From Pythium myriotylum (Eukaryota; Oomycota; Peronosporomycetes; Pythiales; Pythiaceae): a stretch of DNA of 64,000 bases. The stretch covers positions 3,100,001 to 3,164,000 of the forward strand of contig JALJCQ010000017.1 in the NCBI GenBank assembly GCA_023091665.1, read 5' to 3'. A program made the position numbers and the translations under genes. The notes under the pieces were generated by a model. It saw only the letters and a list, made by a program, of their open reading frames with translations, made no database searches and had not been told where the DNA came from. Shown one piece after another: positions 43,334 to 54,429 of the stretch; position 1 is the stretch's first letter; the number at the start of each line of letters is the position of its first letter.

Positions 43334-44840
43334 CCTGAAAATGGTGAGGGTGCTCTACGACCAAAGGCCGACCGCCTCGTTAGCGGTAGGGGGAAGATTT
43401 CGAAATATGCGTTTGCAGTCGAAGCGACCGCAGTGTTGATCACGCCGCCACTTGTCGTTATTGCAAACTAGTCCAGGAATCCAATGGAATCCGGATGGTC
43501 GCAGACGGGCGATACAGATGAGTGACTTGTCTGCTGGGTCCTCGTCGAAGTGACCTCGATGCCTAAGCTTTTTTTTTAGGAGACAGGTCCACGAGAAACG
43601 CGAAGACCACTGGATAGTCTACAACTGCCGTGACCCTCCTATCCATGTCATCGTCAGACCTGTGGTCTGTGACCACGAAAGCACTGTGTGCCAGTACGTG
43701 CACATGTGTATTTAACTAGACAGTCTGCAGGGGGTCAACATTAATGGCACATAGGCCGCCAGCTGAGTAGGATAACACTCCAGAAGACGCGGAACCCATC
43801 AAATGGGTTGGCAGCACAAGTACAGTACGTATGGACAGGATGTTGATGTCAACAGAAAAGCGCGAGCGGGCGACACTTCTGCGCGCAGTTGAGTCTTGTC
43901 GTCGGATACGGACAGGAGAACCGTCGCTGGCTCGTGATTACTGTCTGCTGCTGCATTTTTGCGTCTACGATTTGTAGGGTCCAGATGTGCACATCTTCTT
44001 CTGTTCTGGGTTACATACGGTGTCGGAGCACATTACGTGAGTGGTGGGAGCAAGGCTCCTACCGCAAGATTCGCGTCGTGGTTCCCATTAATGTGGGCAC
44101 GGGGAGGTGACTGGTCTAGCTCACATGCTCGCCACCTCGCGGCAGCAGAGCGTAAACGTACTTAACTCTCGTGTTCCAAGGATTACTTTTCTCGAACCGA
44201 GTCCACGCCGACTTTGATTCCGCGAGCTGATGGACAGTCCACCTACTGTCCCTCCAGTTGTCATATCGTGGCGCGCAATCAATCTCGTCGTCTCGCGATG
44301 TGTCAAAGCGCAAATTGTCTGTCAAACATGTGGTCTCCGAGTCTCGTTTTGCGAAGTTGAAGTTTCCCGCATTTCGCTAGTCGTCCGATGGCCTGCTGTT
44401 GCCTTATTTATGGCGAGGAGACTCAGATCCTGCAATCGGGGGTCTTGTTACTCCGGAGGCTGACCTCTTCGTGGCCTGCCGACCAGATATTCTGTGAGGA
44501 CCATCAGATTGGGACCAACCAGAAACAGACCAACTTGACGGAAACTGAAATTTGAATTGTGTAATAAACCGACCAGTTGGACTCGTGACGCGAGAAGAAA
44601 GTCGTTGGAAAGTTGTTGAACGTGGGGCGAATACTCCGTCAGTCAATAAGATATGGCTGATGCATGATTAGTACACTTTCAGATAAGACACACACGTCGG
44701 GTTTGAAACTTACCGTATGAGGAGGAACCATGGGAACTGGACTTCTCTCACCTGAGAAACTCTGTCGCAGGAACGAAGTTTCCCGCAAACCTTAATACAG
44801 GACGCAACAGAAGCTTCATCCTGTTTGTTGGAGGGCCAGC
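43334..44840. other. Intergenic, includes duplicated upstream segment
   Basis: The stretch at 43459-43500 (TTGCAAACT, then AGGAATCC and TGGAATCC) matches 49658-49695 upstream of copy 14. The remainder is unrecognised. Confidence 0.4.
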
Positions 44841-45567
44841 TTGGTTCCGCAACCATTGTTTAGGCCACCGCCTTTCCCGACCGCGAGACGCCAAGCACCT
44901 CCTGATGCACTCGTTGCGCGTCGAGGGCCATCATCAGGGCACACGGACACAGACCCTGCAGTTAGCCATGTCGCACAATATTTTGTGGTCCATTCAGAAC
45001 CAAATCAACAGCAGGAGGCCGAACACGACGCTGCGTACTCAATGCAGCACCAACAACGATCAGCGATGGTGTTTTCGCATATCAAGAAGCAGCGTTGGAC
45101 AAGTGTTGATTTCGTGCGCTTGTGTGCTCGGATAATTATCTTTATCTCTAACCCGCTCTCGCCCCACGCTACTGTGTTATTCTTTTCTTCCGTCTCTCTA
45201 TGTTGGCTGAGATTGTCTGCTTTTGTCGTGGAGTCTTAGTCAGCATCTCGACAAACCTGCTCGTGCACGATGGGTTGCATTATGTTTTTAGCTTCCCAAA
45301 GGGGTCCATTCTTCCCTCCCAGCTTCTACAGACCAAAATCACCCTGCTTCAGATGTTGTGGTCGCATATGGCTGGTGTGGACCTCTCCAGGGGCAACCAG
45401 AGGTCCAGAAAATGAAAATTCCTGCCTGGGAGGATGGTGACCTCCTGATCATCCACATCATGGTGCCAAGGAGAGATCGTGAGGGCTCTGTTTTAGAAAG
45501 CGCACGATCTATTTTGGGAAGTTTGCGTTCCATTGGCTATCCGCGTAAAAGTGGCGATCACGCCTGA
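44841..45567 (+). other. Possible broken gene, unrecognised
   Basis: A plus-strand frame from 44841 to 45239 (non-ATG) and another from about 45293 to 45567 both have protein-like composition. The second includes AWEDGDLLIIHIMVPRRDRE. They could be two exons or parts of a decayed element. No domain was recognised. Confidence 0.3.
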
Positions 45568-46391
45568 ACGCCTCACACATCGCTCCTCGGCGTAGAGGGG
45601 TCGTTTAAGCCACCTCAGGGCTGCTCACATGGGTAACAACTTCGTGGAGGCAGCGATTCGCTTCGGCGCTGTATCTCTCTGAACTGCGTTCGGCGTACAC
45701 CTTGAATCGGTCAACACGACCGCCCTTGATGAGGCAGCACAAGGTCACGCGAATACTGACTGCTTCATGGAGGGATATCTACTGAGAGCGCCAAACTTGG
45801 ATATTTCCCGCCGAAGTATTTTGCATATCGTTGGCGTGGGAAACGTCCCTTACAGAGCAACAGGGCGACGGTCAACCCACGGGAAACTCTGCAGTGGTTC
45901 AACACCTCTATAACCGAGGGCTCGTAGGACGACATTCTGCTGAGATCATAGAATCCTGAAATGATGGGTTCTTCTTCAGCTTTATCGCGCGCAGATGCTG
46001 TGCGACCGAAGATTGTGCGGTGGATGCGCGGCGCTCAACATTCCCGCGACTGCGCGAAGTTGTATCCAAGTTTTGAATTGCTTCACTCACAAGCCAACCA
46101 ATAGGATATCCTGTCACACAGACCCATTCGTATCAAGGACTGTTCCAATTGATGAACATATCACCAACTGCATGTGCTGCTGGCGCAGTTCGCTCATCTT
46201 CGCGTCTGTCCCACTAAGACCTTTTTCAACCGACAACACAAGGACTTTGTTGGCAAGATTACGTGGATGCTGCGAATGGTGGATGACATGCACCCAGCCT
46301 CTTGGAGATTGCTCGGTGCAAGAGAAACTCGAACTATGATAAGCAAAACACATCGGCACCCACTCATTTCGCATTCAGCGGCAATTTATCG

Positions 46392-46394
<3 letters not shown>
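45568..46394. other. Intergenic, nothing recognised
   Basis: Only short overlapping frames on both strands are present. Confidence 0.4.
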
Positions 46395-46438
<44 letters not shown>

Positions 46439-46498
46439 GAGAGAGAGAGAGAGAGGGAGGGAGGGAAAGAGGGAGAGCGAGAGAGAGCGAGTGAGAGA
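46395..46498 (+). repeat. (GA)n microsatellite before copy 12
   Basis: About 100 bases of GA repeat, imperfect towards the right, end 31 bases before the ATG of copy 12 and so occupy its likely promoter or 5' leader. Confidence 0.9.
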
Positions 46499-46529
46499 TA
46501 AGGATCATACACCGTCAACCACGCGAGAA

Positions 46530-46871
46530 ATGCAGATACAAAGTACCTCCCTAGCAGCAGTGGAAGACCATTCGGCAAAGAACATCTCAAGCTACGAGTT
46601 GACCTGCTCCTATTCAGCAAATAGATGTCCGCATCCACGGACGTCGAAGAAAGGTGGAGGGCTACACCGGTACTGCGAGCGCCATCGAGTCAAAGCGAAC
46701 CAAAACCAGTGGCGCGTCGATCACAAGCGTCGCATGCTACGAGCAATGCATCGCGAACAGCTCCGACTCGAAGAGACGGCTCGTATGCCTACCCCGATCG
46801 AAACCTCCACCGATGATGGTCTTCTGACAAGCGATGATATCAAACTATTGGAGGCTTTCTTGTTTGAATGA
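46530..46871 (+). CDS. Family copy 12: small zinc/basic protein
   Basis: It encodes 113 residues from ATG 46530. The upstream frame runs through the GA repeat and would encode an Arg-Glu polymer, so it is not taken as coding. The module is C26, C33, C49, H52, with Y for F and an R-H-R-V-K-A-N variant after it. The basic stretch is NQWRVDHKRRMLRAMHREQL. The linker has PTPIE in place of PDPVD. The protein ends exactly at LLTSDDIKLLEAFLFE, showing that the C-terminal motif can be terminal. Confidence 0.87.
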   Translation: MQIQSTSLAAVEDHSAKNISSYELTCSYSANRCPHPRTSKKGGGLHRYCERHRVKANQNQWRVDHKRRMLRAMHREQLRLEETARMPTPIETSTDDGLLTSDDIKLLEAFLFE

Positions 46872-47437
46872 AAGTAGTTCTAAACGAATTCCAGTGTTAA
46901 CATGCCACTATAACAGAGAAACAATGGTTTGACCTGAGCTCGGTTTGGACCACTTGAAAAACTGACGTCCTTGGTACAATAACTCCAGAAAGATACCGTC
47001 TCATATCCTCAGTCAGACTGAGGCTCGGCTTCAGCCAGGAGTCGAGAAATGGAGGGAAGAAGTCGGTATGTTTCTGAAGTTACGGTCTCCGAGCAGCAAG
47101 GCCGTATTGATTCATCAACAGTATAACCATGGTAACGTGGAAACGCGGGCCGATGAAGTGAAAGTCGTTTGATGGATGCGGCTTCTTCCTGCGAAGCTAG
47201 TTATGGGGGGGGGGGGGGAGATGACCGTAACCGCCGCCGCTGCAAACATTCGACTTTCTGCCATTGCGGATGACTAGCCCCTGCCGTGAAATGGATTTCA
47301 TAGGTATCGAGGTTTCAGTGCAGCGTTAAAGAGATTGCTGGTTTCCCATCGCAGCCAAGATTCGGGATAGACATTCCACCTGGTCTTCGGTGTCTAGATT
47401 GTAACAGTGTACGTTCGCTCGTTCTCAGCCCAGCTTG
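46872..47437. other. Intergenic
   Basis: A G13 run lies at about 47206-47218. Nothing else was recognised. Confidence 0.4.
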
Positions 47438-47450
47438 TCATTCTCTCGCT
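47438..47450 (+). promoter_or_regulatory. Initiator element of copy 13
   Basis: TCATTCTCTCGCT within a pyrimidine-rich stretch lies about 30-40 bases before the ATG. Confidence 0.55.
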
Positions 47451-47478
47451 CACTCTGTTTCTTGCCACAAGGTAGCCA

Positions 47479-47829
47479 ATGGCCTCGCCGTTATTACCAG
47501 TCGACCTTCACCTTCTTCTCGACGACCTTCGCTGCGGATACACGGGCAAGCAATGTTTTAATCAGCGTACAACGAAGAAGGGAGGTGGACTCCACCGATT
47601 TTGCGAGATGCATCGACAGCGTGCAAACAAGAATCAACAGCGAGTTGATGATAAGCGACGAGCACATCGAGCCCTCAAGCGACAGCAACTCTTGTCGAAC
47701 AGAGTTCCTGTATCCATGATGCTTATGACCGACCCAGTAGACTTGGACACTGGTCTCGATGGGCTGACAGTCGACGATATTCGAGTTCTCGAAGCAATTC
47801 TCTTTGGATGTGAGCTTGAAGACCCATAG
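47479..47829 (+). CDS. Family copy 13: small zinc/basic protein
   Basis: It encodes 116 residues from ATG 47479. The N-terminus is Leu/Asp-rich (DLHLLLDDL). The module is C19, C26, C42, H45 and starts CGYTGKQC, like copy 7. The basic stretch is NQQRVDDKRRAHRALKRQQL. TDPVDLD leads to LTVDDIRVLEAILFG and a short acidic tail (CELEDP). It lies 0.6 kb after copy 12 in the same direction. It is close to the family consensus and probably functional. Confidence 0.9.
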   Translation: MASPLLPVDLHLLLDDLRCGYTGKQCFNQRTTKKGGGLHRFCEMHRQRANKNQQRVDDKRRAHRALKRQQLLSNRVPVSMMLMTDPVDLDTGLDGLTVDDIRVLEAILFGCELEDP

Positions 47830-49180
47830 AATTTGCTTGTATGTCGCGTTAACGTTCATGAATACGATGGTTCCAGAGCTGCGAAGACCTTAGCAAGCTA
47901 CTTTATCATTGGTACAATCCCGATGTGGAGTAGCTACTCCTTTTGCACTGGCGACACGGCACAAACTTCTTTTTGCGAGAAAGGGCAAAATCAGTGCATG
48001 GGGGCGTCAATCTCAAGACCAGTCCTTCCTTCTCATCTCTGCAACTTCTGCATGTTTCGAACTTGAGGTTGTTCCGTGCCTCACGTTGGCACATATCATT
48101 GCCTCTAATAGCCTTTGGCGGCACCGACGACTGCCATGGTGGAGCAACCGTGATGGAGATTATAGCCCCAGACCTTCACAACTTCCTTGAGTATTCCACT
48201 CAAAGCAGCCTGTTGGCCTGTTTGAAACGATCTTCTAGTCAAGGCTCATTAAGGATCTTGTTGATCTTTTCTTTTTGGTCAATCTATGCCTTGTTTCTTG
48301 TAGTTGTTGAAGTTGCACCAAACAATGGGTGAGGATCTTTTTCGAGACGTCCCGAGAGGGTTTCAAGTCGACCTGGAACAAAGATGTCAAGGAAGTCCAG
48401 AGAGTTCCCAGATGGAGCTCCCCAGATCAATATCATGGTTACCAGGCAAATCGACCATCTGGAAAAAGCGAGGAATCTATGAATCTATGAATCTATGAAT
48501 GTAGGTAGCTTGCATCGGGGGGGGGTGATACAACGATCATAACTCTATGACTGGGACGAACAAGAAAGCTGTAGGTTTTGTTCGTCGATCTATCGATCTT
48601 CCGAGGTGTGGTGTTCGTTTCCTGCAAGCTACGACTCTTGCGAAGAACTCGCCTCCGTAAACGCTGCCCACACTGCGGTAGTGGATTATATGGTTACCTC
48701 ATACAAGCACCTGGTTTCCATCATTTGATGCAAGGGGGATACTGGTAATCAGGACTCTCGATTCACAATCGTTTCAATTGGTCAAGTTAACTGAACCGCA
48801 ACCGATTGTTGGGAGCAGACAAAACGCCAGCATCCAACATCAACACGATGCTAAGTAGCTGGTATGCTTTATTACATGGTGAAGCTTCGTGCCATGAATT
48901 AGCTCAGGAACTTTCGCGACTGGGCGAGGAGGTAAGGCCCTTCAGCTGTATAGGTACAAAGCCTGACTTGTACGCGTGGCTACATCGTCATTCGCCTCGG
49001 TTGGCCGTATCGAGCGACAGAGGGTCGTTATAGTTGTTATTCTTTGCTTCAAGTTCCAATCACCAGCACTCAAGTACATGCACGAAGAATTCTTAATCAG
49101 CTTTTAAACGCAAATCGTACGTCACAAATCATGCTTCTCTCAGCCGGCGGGGTAAATATTATCAACATTGTCGTGGTCCA
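47830..49180. other. Intergenic
   Basis: The short tandem repeat ATGAATCT occurs three times at about 48478-48500, followed by a G9 run near 48520. No gene was recognised. Confidence 0.4.
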
Positions 49181-49555
49181 TCAATCCGATTCATCTCCGA
49201 ACAGCAGCTGCTGCAGGAGCTCAAAGTCCTCGCCTGTGAGGGCAACCTGCTCATTCTCAAAATCGACTGGGTTGGGCAACGAAAGCGGGCTCAGCGCATA
49301 CTTGTACTGCTGCCTAAGAGCTCGTCGCTTGTGGTCTGTGCGCCGCTGGTTCATGTTGGCTTGCTGTCTGTGGAGCTCGCAGAAGCGATGGAGTCCGCCT
49401 CCTTTCTTGCTAGCCCGTGCATGGGGACACCGCTTCGTTGAGTACTCGCACCGCAGACTGATCTCGGTAGCATTCCCATGGAGTGGTGTTCGCCGATCGG
49501 TGAGAAGCTCGTTCTTGGGGTTGTATCCGATGCAGAGGGAAGAAGACTCCATCAT
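49181..49555 (-). CDS. Family copy 14: small zinc/basic protein, pair of copy 11
   Basis: It encodes 124 residues starting at tandem ATG codons 49555 and 49552. The module is C36, C43, C59, H62 within CEYSTKRCPHARASKKGGG. The region after it (HRQQANMNQRRTDHKRRAL) is nearly that of copy 11. PNPVDFENEQ leads to LTGEDFELLQQLLFG. Only the N-terminal 34 residues differ strongly from copy 11, which fits relaxed constraint there. Confidence 0.88.
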   Translation of the reverse strand: MMESSSLCIGYNPKNELLTDRRTPLHGNATEISLRCEYSTKRCPHARASKKGGGLHRFCELHRQQANMNQRRTDHKRRALRQQYKYALSPLSLPNPVDFENEQVALTGEDFELLQQLLFGDESD

Positions 49556-52285
49556 AGATAAGCTTTGACAAATCCCTGCTGCTGTTTGTGGGAAACTTGG
49601 TGAATGACCGTGGAAAACATATCGGATTGTAACACCCTCGATCGGTCCATCGTCGCGATTGCAAACTCTGTCAGGAATCCACTGGAATCCAGATGTCGCT
49701 TACGGGGTTATCCATGTAGAGGGTATGCCTAACGTGTTCTCTCACCCTAACGACACGACCGTACACGGCAGTGGATGGACTCAGAGTCCCCACCCCACGA
49801 ATAAGGGACAGGACGTATTCACCATCGCTCATCCCCTACAGAGTTGGTCCGACTTGAGCGAGCAATACCGTAAACACAAAGTCTCGTTGCCATGCCAGTC
49901 GCATGGCCGTCTACGGTGTCGGTCGTTTGATCGTGTCTGAGTTGACGTCCGACGCACCCATCAACGGTGGGGTTTGAGTATCCTCCTGGCATCACTGTAC
50001 TACCTCCGCGGTTGAGGACGGGGCACTGAACGTGGCGTGGAACTGTTCACCACTAAAACACGCCAAGTCCTGGGACAAGACTGCACGTGTCTCCGAACAC
50101 AGAGAATGGATGCTTGGCAGGGCGTGGAGGGATCGGCTTCTGTATGCGCCAGGATTCGGCCTTGACCAAGGTTCGAACGGGTACAACGAGCCTCTCCCCC
50201 TAACGCACTGTTGCCATCTCCACAAACGAACAATGTTCACGTGCATCAACAGATTTTCGCAGAACTGCCCTTGCTGGTTTTCTCGATCTAGAAAAAATCA
50301 AAGTGGAGACAGGCGATTCAAGTCGACGTAGTATTCTTAATTTGCTCGCCACCACGGACCGCTCCTACGGCGATTGTTGCTAGTGCCGTTTCTAGCACGA
50401 TTGGCTCACTCGATGGAGGCACGCCGATGCCTAATGTTCCGTACCCAGTCTAGCACCACAATATCGTGGTTTAACGAGAGCAGCCTCTCGCTAGTCGATG
50501 ATTTCGGCGTTAATGAGTTCTATTCTGCGGCAGAATGACAGTTTGACACGACTTCTCGGCCCACAGTTTCCTTTTTTCTCTTGAGTTTGGTTACCAACGG
50601 GAATACCTTCCTGCAATTGTCCTCCAGCTAAGAAACTCAACCAGAACTAGATTGATTGGAGGTCATCACTTACTTAACGTGAACAAAACGCTACATAACG
50701 GATTGCATAGGGGGCGCACAGTATCTGTAGTGGAAACCTCCTAGTCCCAGGGCGTTCCGGATGGAATCCATGAACGATTAGTCGGACTTTAACACCGACT
50801 GCTCATTTGAAAACCAAAATATTGATTATTCCGGCCCGTCTTTGCACTTCGAACTATCTCAGCCCGGATCCGGGATAAGGGGACAAACAGTTCCCAAGGT
50901 TCAGACGCCGCGGGAAAAATCCGGGACGCTCTTCTCCATTGGGAAGCTCTTTCCCTTGGGCTTTCTCCCGCGACGTCGCAAAAATACTTCTTCACTGAGC
51001 GGTGGGTGGGTTGGTGGGGAGGCGAAATCCATCTAGTTCCTCAACGTTGGAACGTTGGGACCAGATCGAACAGGGAAAGTTGCAGCCGGCCAGCTACTTA
51101 TAGTAGTCTACCTCGACTGTACTCGTCATCACAAGCTGATTTGCCGGGTTATGGGTGAGAGGTACAATCTTGTGGACGCTTGAACGTACAATAAATGCAG
51201 TGTACTAGAAGAATCGTGGTCACTTCGTTCATCAGCCATCACCTCGAGTGCAGCAAATCACGGAAAGAAGGCAATATCTTCCGCCATTCCCGAGTGCCTT
51301 TGCAAGCACTATGGCTGTGACCCATGACGACAAACAGCTTGATCCGTAGAGACCACCCAACAAACCCGGAATTCCGAGGGTTCCATAACCATCGAACAGA
51401 TTAAGACGAGACATGCTCAAGAAACGCTTCTGGTCACAATCTGGAGTTCTCATGATGGCTACACTGTATGTTTGTGCTTCACGACCACGCGTCAAGAGGA
51501 CCCCCGCTCGTGAGTTTTGGAGTCATATGTTGAGTCTGACGAGCGCATCACTCAGACGAGACAGTTGGAGTGAACAGCCAGAAAAAGCTGACCAGTTCGA
51601 CAGGTGTTGGGAGGTCGACGTCACGCGGTGCTGCCGATCCACTGATGATGGCTGCCGGCGAGTCGGTGACGCAGATGTCCTTAGCTGTGTCAAACGTTCG
51701 AGCTCGTGGATTGACGGTGGAGTTCACCACGAGAATCCGAGCACGGAGCTCCTCTCGCTTGCCGACGACGACGACGTATCGTCGATCGATCGTCGATCGC
51801 AAGCGTCGACGCGTATTCCAAGGAAGTCTGCTAGTCTGTTGATGGAGAGAGTGTACGCTGAATCTTCTGTGAATCCTGTTTCTGGATTCCCAAAAACGCA
51901 ATCCCGAGCATCAAATATTCTGAGGTGTCGTGCCAGTAATCCCCCCCCGGCATGAAGCCGGGCGTCGACCATCGCGAGGGGTTGCGACTGCTGTCCTACG
52001 AGAACCCCATCAAGTACCGGAAGGATTCATGCCGACTCGGTATGGAGTTCTTGAAGCCACTATGTAGCTGGCTGGCTGTCCACAGTGATCTTGTCCCACC
52101 AAGTGATACCGCACACCCCAACTGGATCGCCCCGTAAGCTGGCTGCCAGAATCTGCTGTTCCTCCGCGACAGCCCGCTCCTCGTCTGTCCCATTGCCTTG
52201 GACGAGCCGGATCTGTCGATGTCTTCCCGTGCCGGCCAGGAGCGGATTTCTTTTCAAATGCACACACTAGCGGGATGGCGTTGAC
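49556..52285. other. Intergenic, two ambiguous coding-like areas
   Basis: The stretch at 49658-49695 matches the upstream flank of copy 11. At 51413-51955 (plus) and 51548-51901 (minus) overlapping frames are both long; neither has a recognised motif, so strand and reality are undecided. The rest is blank. Confidence 0.35.
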
Positions 52286-52309
52286 GACCATTTCGAAATT
52301 TGCGCAAGT
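52286..52309 (+). promoter_or_regulatory. Initiator-like element of copy 15
   Basis: GACCATTTCGAAATTTGCGC lies 20-43 bases before the ATG and resembles the site of copy 8. Confidence 0.5.
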
Positions 52310-52328
52310 CCCAATCGACCAAATCTCC

Positions 52329-52748
52329 ATGTCGACACTCACTGCGACCTCGACAGTGCCGACCGATATGTCCGTCGTGGACATGCGATGCTCCTACTCA
52401 GCCCGACGATGCCCATTCCCTCGCACCAGCAAGAAAGGAGGAGGTCTCCATCGCTACTGCGAGTTCCACCGGTTACGCGCCAACCAGAACCAGTGGCGCG
52501 TAGATCATAAGCGCCGCACATTACGCGCGCTCCAACGGCAGCAAGTCAAGACGAGCAAGGCATTCGCCAAAGCAATTCCGGGGTTTCTCGACCCAGTCGA
52601 CCTGTCGAGCGAAGGAGCCAGTTTCTCCGGCGAAGACATTCTCCTGCTCGAAGTCCTCTTGTTCGAGTGCGATACTGTCGATGCTGAAACGCCTCCCGCA
52701 TGCCAGGTCGCACAGTCTCAGGCATTCTGCCCGAGCATTGATCTGTAA
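52329..52748 (+). CDS. Family copy 15: small zinc/basic protein, relative of copy 8
   Basis: It encodes 139 residues from ATG 52329, the first after the initiator; an in-frame ATG at 52275 lies upstream of that site. The module is C21, C28, C44, H47 with SARRCPFPRT, identical in this part to copy 8. The basic stretch is NQWRVDHKRRTLRALQRQQV. LDPVDLSSE leads to FSGEDILLLEVLLFE. The tail begins CDTVDAETPP and contains three Cys, again paralleling copy 8. Confidence 0.88.
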   Translation: MSTLTATSTVPTDMSVVDMRCSYSARRCPFPRTSKKGGGLHRYCEFHRLRANQNQWRVDHKRRTLRALQRQQVKTSKAFAKAIPGFLDPVDLSSEGASFSGEDILLLEVLLFECDTVDAETPPACQVAQSQAFCPSIDL

Positions 52749-53927
52749 GGAACCCACTAAACGTAGATTACAGTAAAATAGAATTTGCAAGTTGCCCAAC
52801 TCATTCTTGCTCCGGTTCAGACACGGTGAACCTCCGAGTCTCCCGTGATTACTTGTGGGATCGCAGTGAGCCAATCAGAAGGCGTATCACATCATCTGAT
52901 CGCGAGTCGTTGGCGCCGTGGTCAACTTTATCCATGTTGAAGCGGTGTTCCTGAGCTGATGCAGGGAGGCGTATGTATCATCAAGATCGCGGCGACGGCA
53001 GAGACAGGGCCTCGAGGCAGCGTGGACCACACCACGTCTTGCGTCCATCCACCAAAACCGTCTGCTGGAGTCGTACGTAGATTCGCTTCCCCACAAAGAG
53101 ACGTTTGAAAGAGACAAGACGCGAACAAACGACTGGGTGATGGGCTCGAAGTCTCTTGCGACGGCAGCGTCGACACAGTTTTCTCCACAAGCCACTCTGT
53201 GGGAAGCGGATACTTCGGTGGGAAACTGGCTGGACCGACTGGCGAGGACAAGATTTTCAAGCTCCAACTTGCGTGTTTCGCCGCAAAATGCCTCCGCCAC
53301 TTTCTCCATCGTGAGGCTCGTGTTCCGAGGCATTCGCCAAGACGTTTAACTCAGACACTGAATGAACGATAAGACACCAACTCGCAAATGTCTCTCGATC
53401 ACCTTGGTCACTCTCCTAATGGTCCTACTCGATGGGCTCGAACCACGGCAGCTGCTTGGGCGTGGCACAGGGATCTGATCAGCTCCCGGCTTGGTTGTGT
53501 GTCAGCTGAGGTGTCGGGAATTACCAACGTGAACCGTCTTTTCTCTCGCCTTCAATGTGGACCGAATCTGGACGTCGTAGCCTCTCGTCTGACCGCAATT
53601 GCTCCGCGCCGCATCTGGTTGCTTGATGGATGCAGCGAGGTGGACAGGCGCGGAGCGGCCACGTGGGCTTGACCGAACACGTGGGGAAGAGACGGCGCGG
53701 CGTGCTCTCTGTCGCTCGCGGCAGCTTCTTTGCAGGCGAAGTCTTCCGAAGGAGGAGGATTTGCACTGGCCTCAATAGCGCGAGATCACGCGGCGCCCAG
53801 GTGACAAAGCGGGGATGCTGGCTGCTCGGAGAACAAGCCGTGGTGCCGCTGGGATCCCAGATGGAGTTTCGTCTGCCTGGCAAACAATTGCACCGCCAGG
53901 TCTGCCCCACCGAACACCTCCCTGGCT
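52749..53927. other. Intergenic with a possible minus-strand gene
   Basis: A minus-strand ATG frame at 52887-53333 (148 codons, begins MPRNTSLTMEKVAEAF) has good protein-like composition. It includes two Trp/Arg-rich stretches, but I cannot name a domain. It may be a real small gene or the first exon of a broken one. The remainder, 53334-53927, is unrecognised. Confidence 0.35.
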
Positions 53928-53943
53928 GCATTCTCCATTCCAG
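53928..53943 (+). promoter_or_regulatory. Initiator-like element of copy 16
   Basis: GCATTCTCCATTCCAG lies 22-37 bases before the ATG. Confidence 0.45.
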
Positions 53944-53964
53944 GTTTAACATCGACACGAGATC

Positions 53965-54429
53965 ATGAGCACTGCGACCGCGTCGACACTCCACCACAAC
54001 GACCACGAGCGCGCCCTCGAAGCCGTTGATATTTTCTGCCGGTACGCTGGTGGGAAATGCAAGCATCTGCGCACAGACAAGAAGGGTGGGGGACTCCACC
54101 GCTTTTGCGAGCAGCACAGGCAGCGCGCCAACCTCAACCAGCGCCGCGTCGACCTCAAGCGACGAGAACTGCGAACGCGGAGGCCATCCTCGGGAAAACA
54201 TGGCCGTGAAGTGGCGATTCCTGATCCCATCGCGTCGTGCCGCAACCAAGCGATGCTCACAGAAGAAGATATCGCCATTCTCCGTGCAATCTTGTTTGGT
54301 GACGATTTCGGACCAGACGACGTGGCGCGGCTGCTTTTGCCATGGCCTGAAGAAGACGAAGAAGGCACGGCGCACTCACCATGGCGCGAGACCGATTGTT
54401 GCAAAATGGAGCTCAGTTCATCGGACTGA
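53965..54429 (+). CDS. Family copy 16: zinc/basic protein with acidic extension
   Basis: It encodes 154 residues from ATG 53965. The N-terminus contains His pairs and an acidic stretch. The module is C25, C32, C48, H51 with GGKCKHLRTDKKGGG. The basic stretch NQRRVDLKRRELRTRRP is followed by a Gly/Lys linker. PDPIAS leads to LTEEDIAILRAILFG. About 40 residues follow with two clusters of Asp/Glu (DDFGPDDVA and EEDEEG) and a C-C pair near the end. The acidic tail could strengthen an activation function; that is inference. Confidence 0.88.
   Translation: MSTATASTLHHNDHERALEAVDIFCRYAGGKCKHLRTDKKGGGLHRFCEQHRQRANLNQRRVDLKRRELRTRRPSSGKHGREVAIPDPIASCRNQAMLTEEDIAILRAILFGDDFGPDDVARLLLPWPEEDEEGTAHSPWRETDCCKMELSSSD

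Noticed and set aside
46302..46529. N-terminal extension of copy 12 encoding an Arg-Glu polymer
   Set aside because: The extension is only the translation of the GA repeat; no other copy has it and a good ATG follows.
53521..54375. 284-codon minus-strand frame
   Set aside because: It lies antisense to family copy 16, whose conserved motifs fix the coding strand; the frame is a shadow of GC-rich codons.
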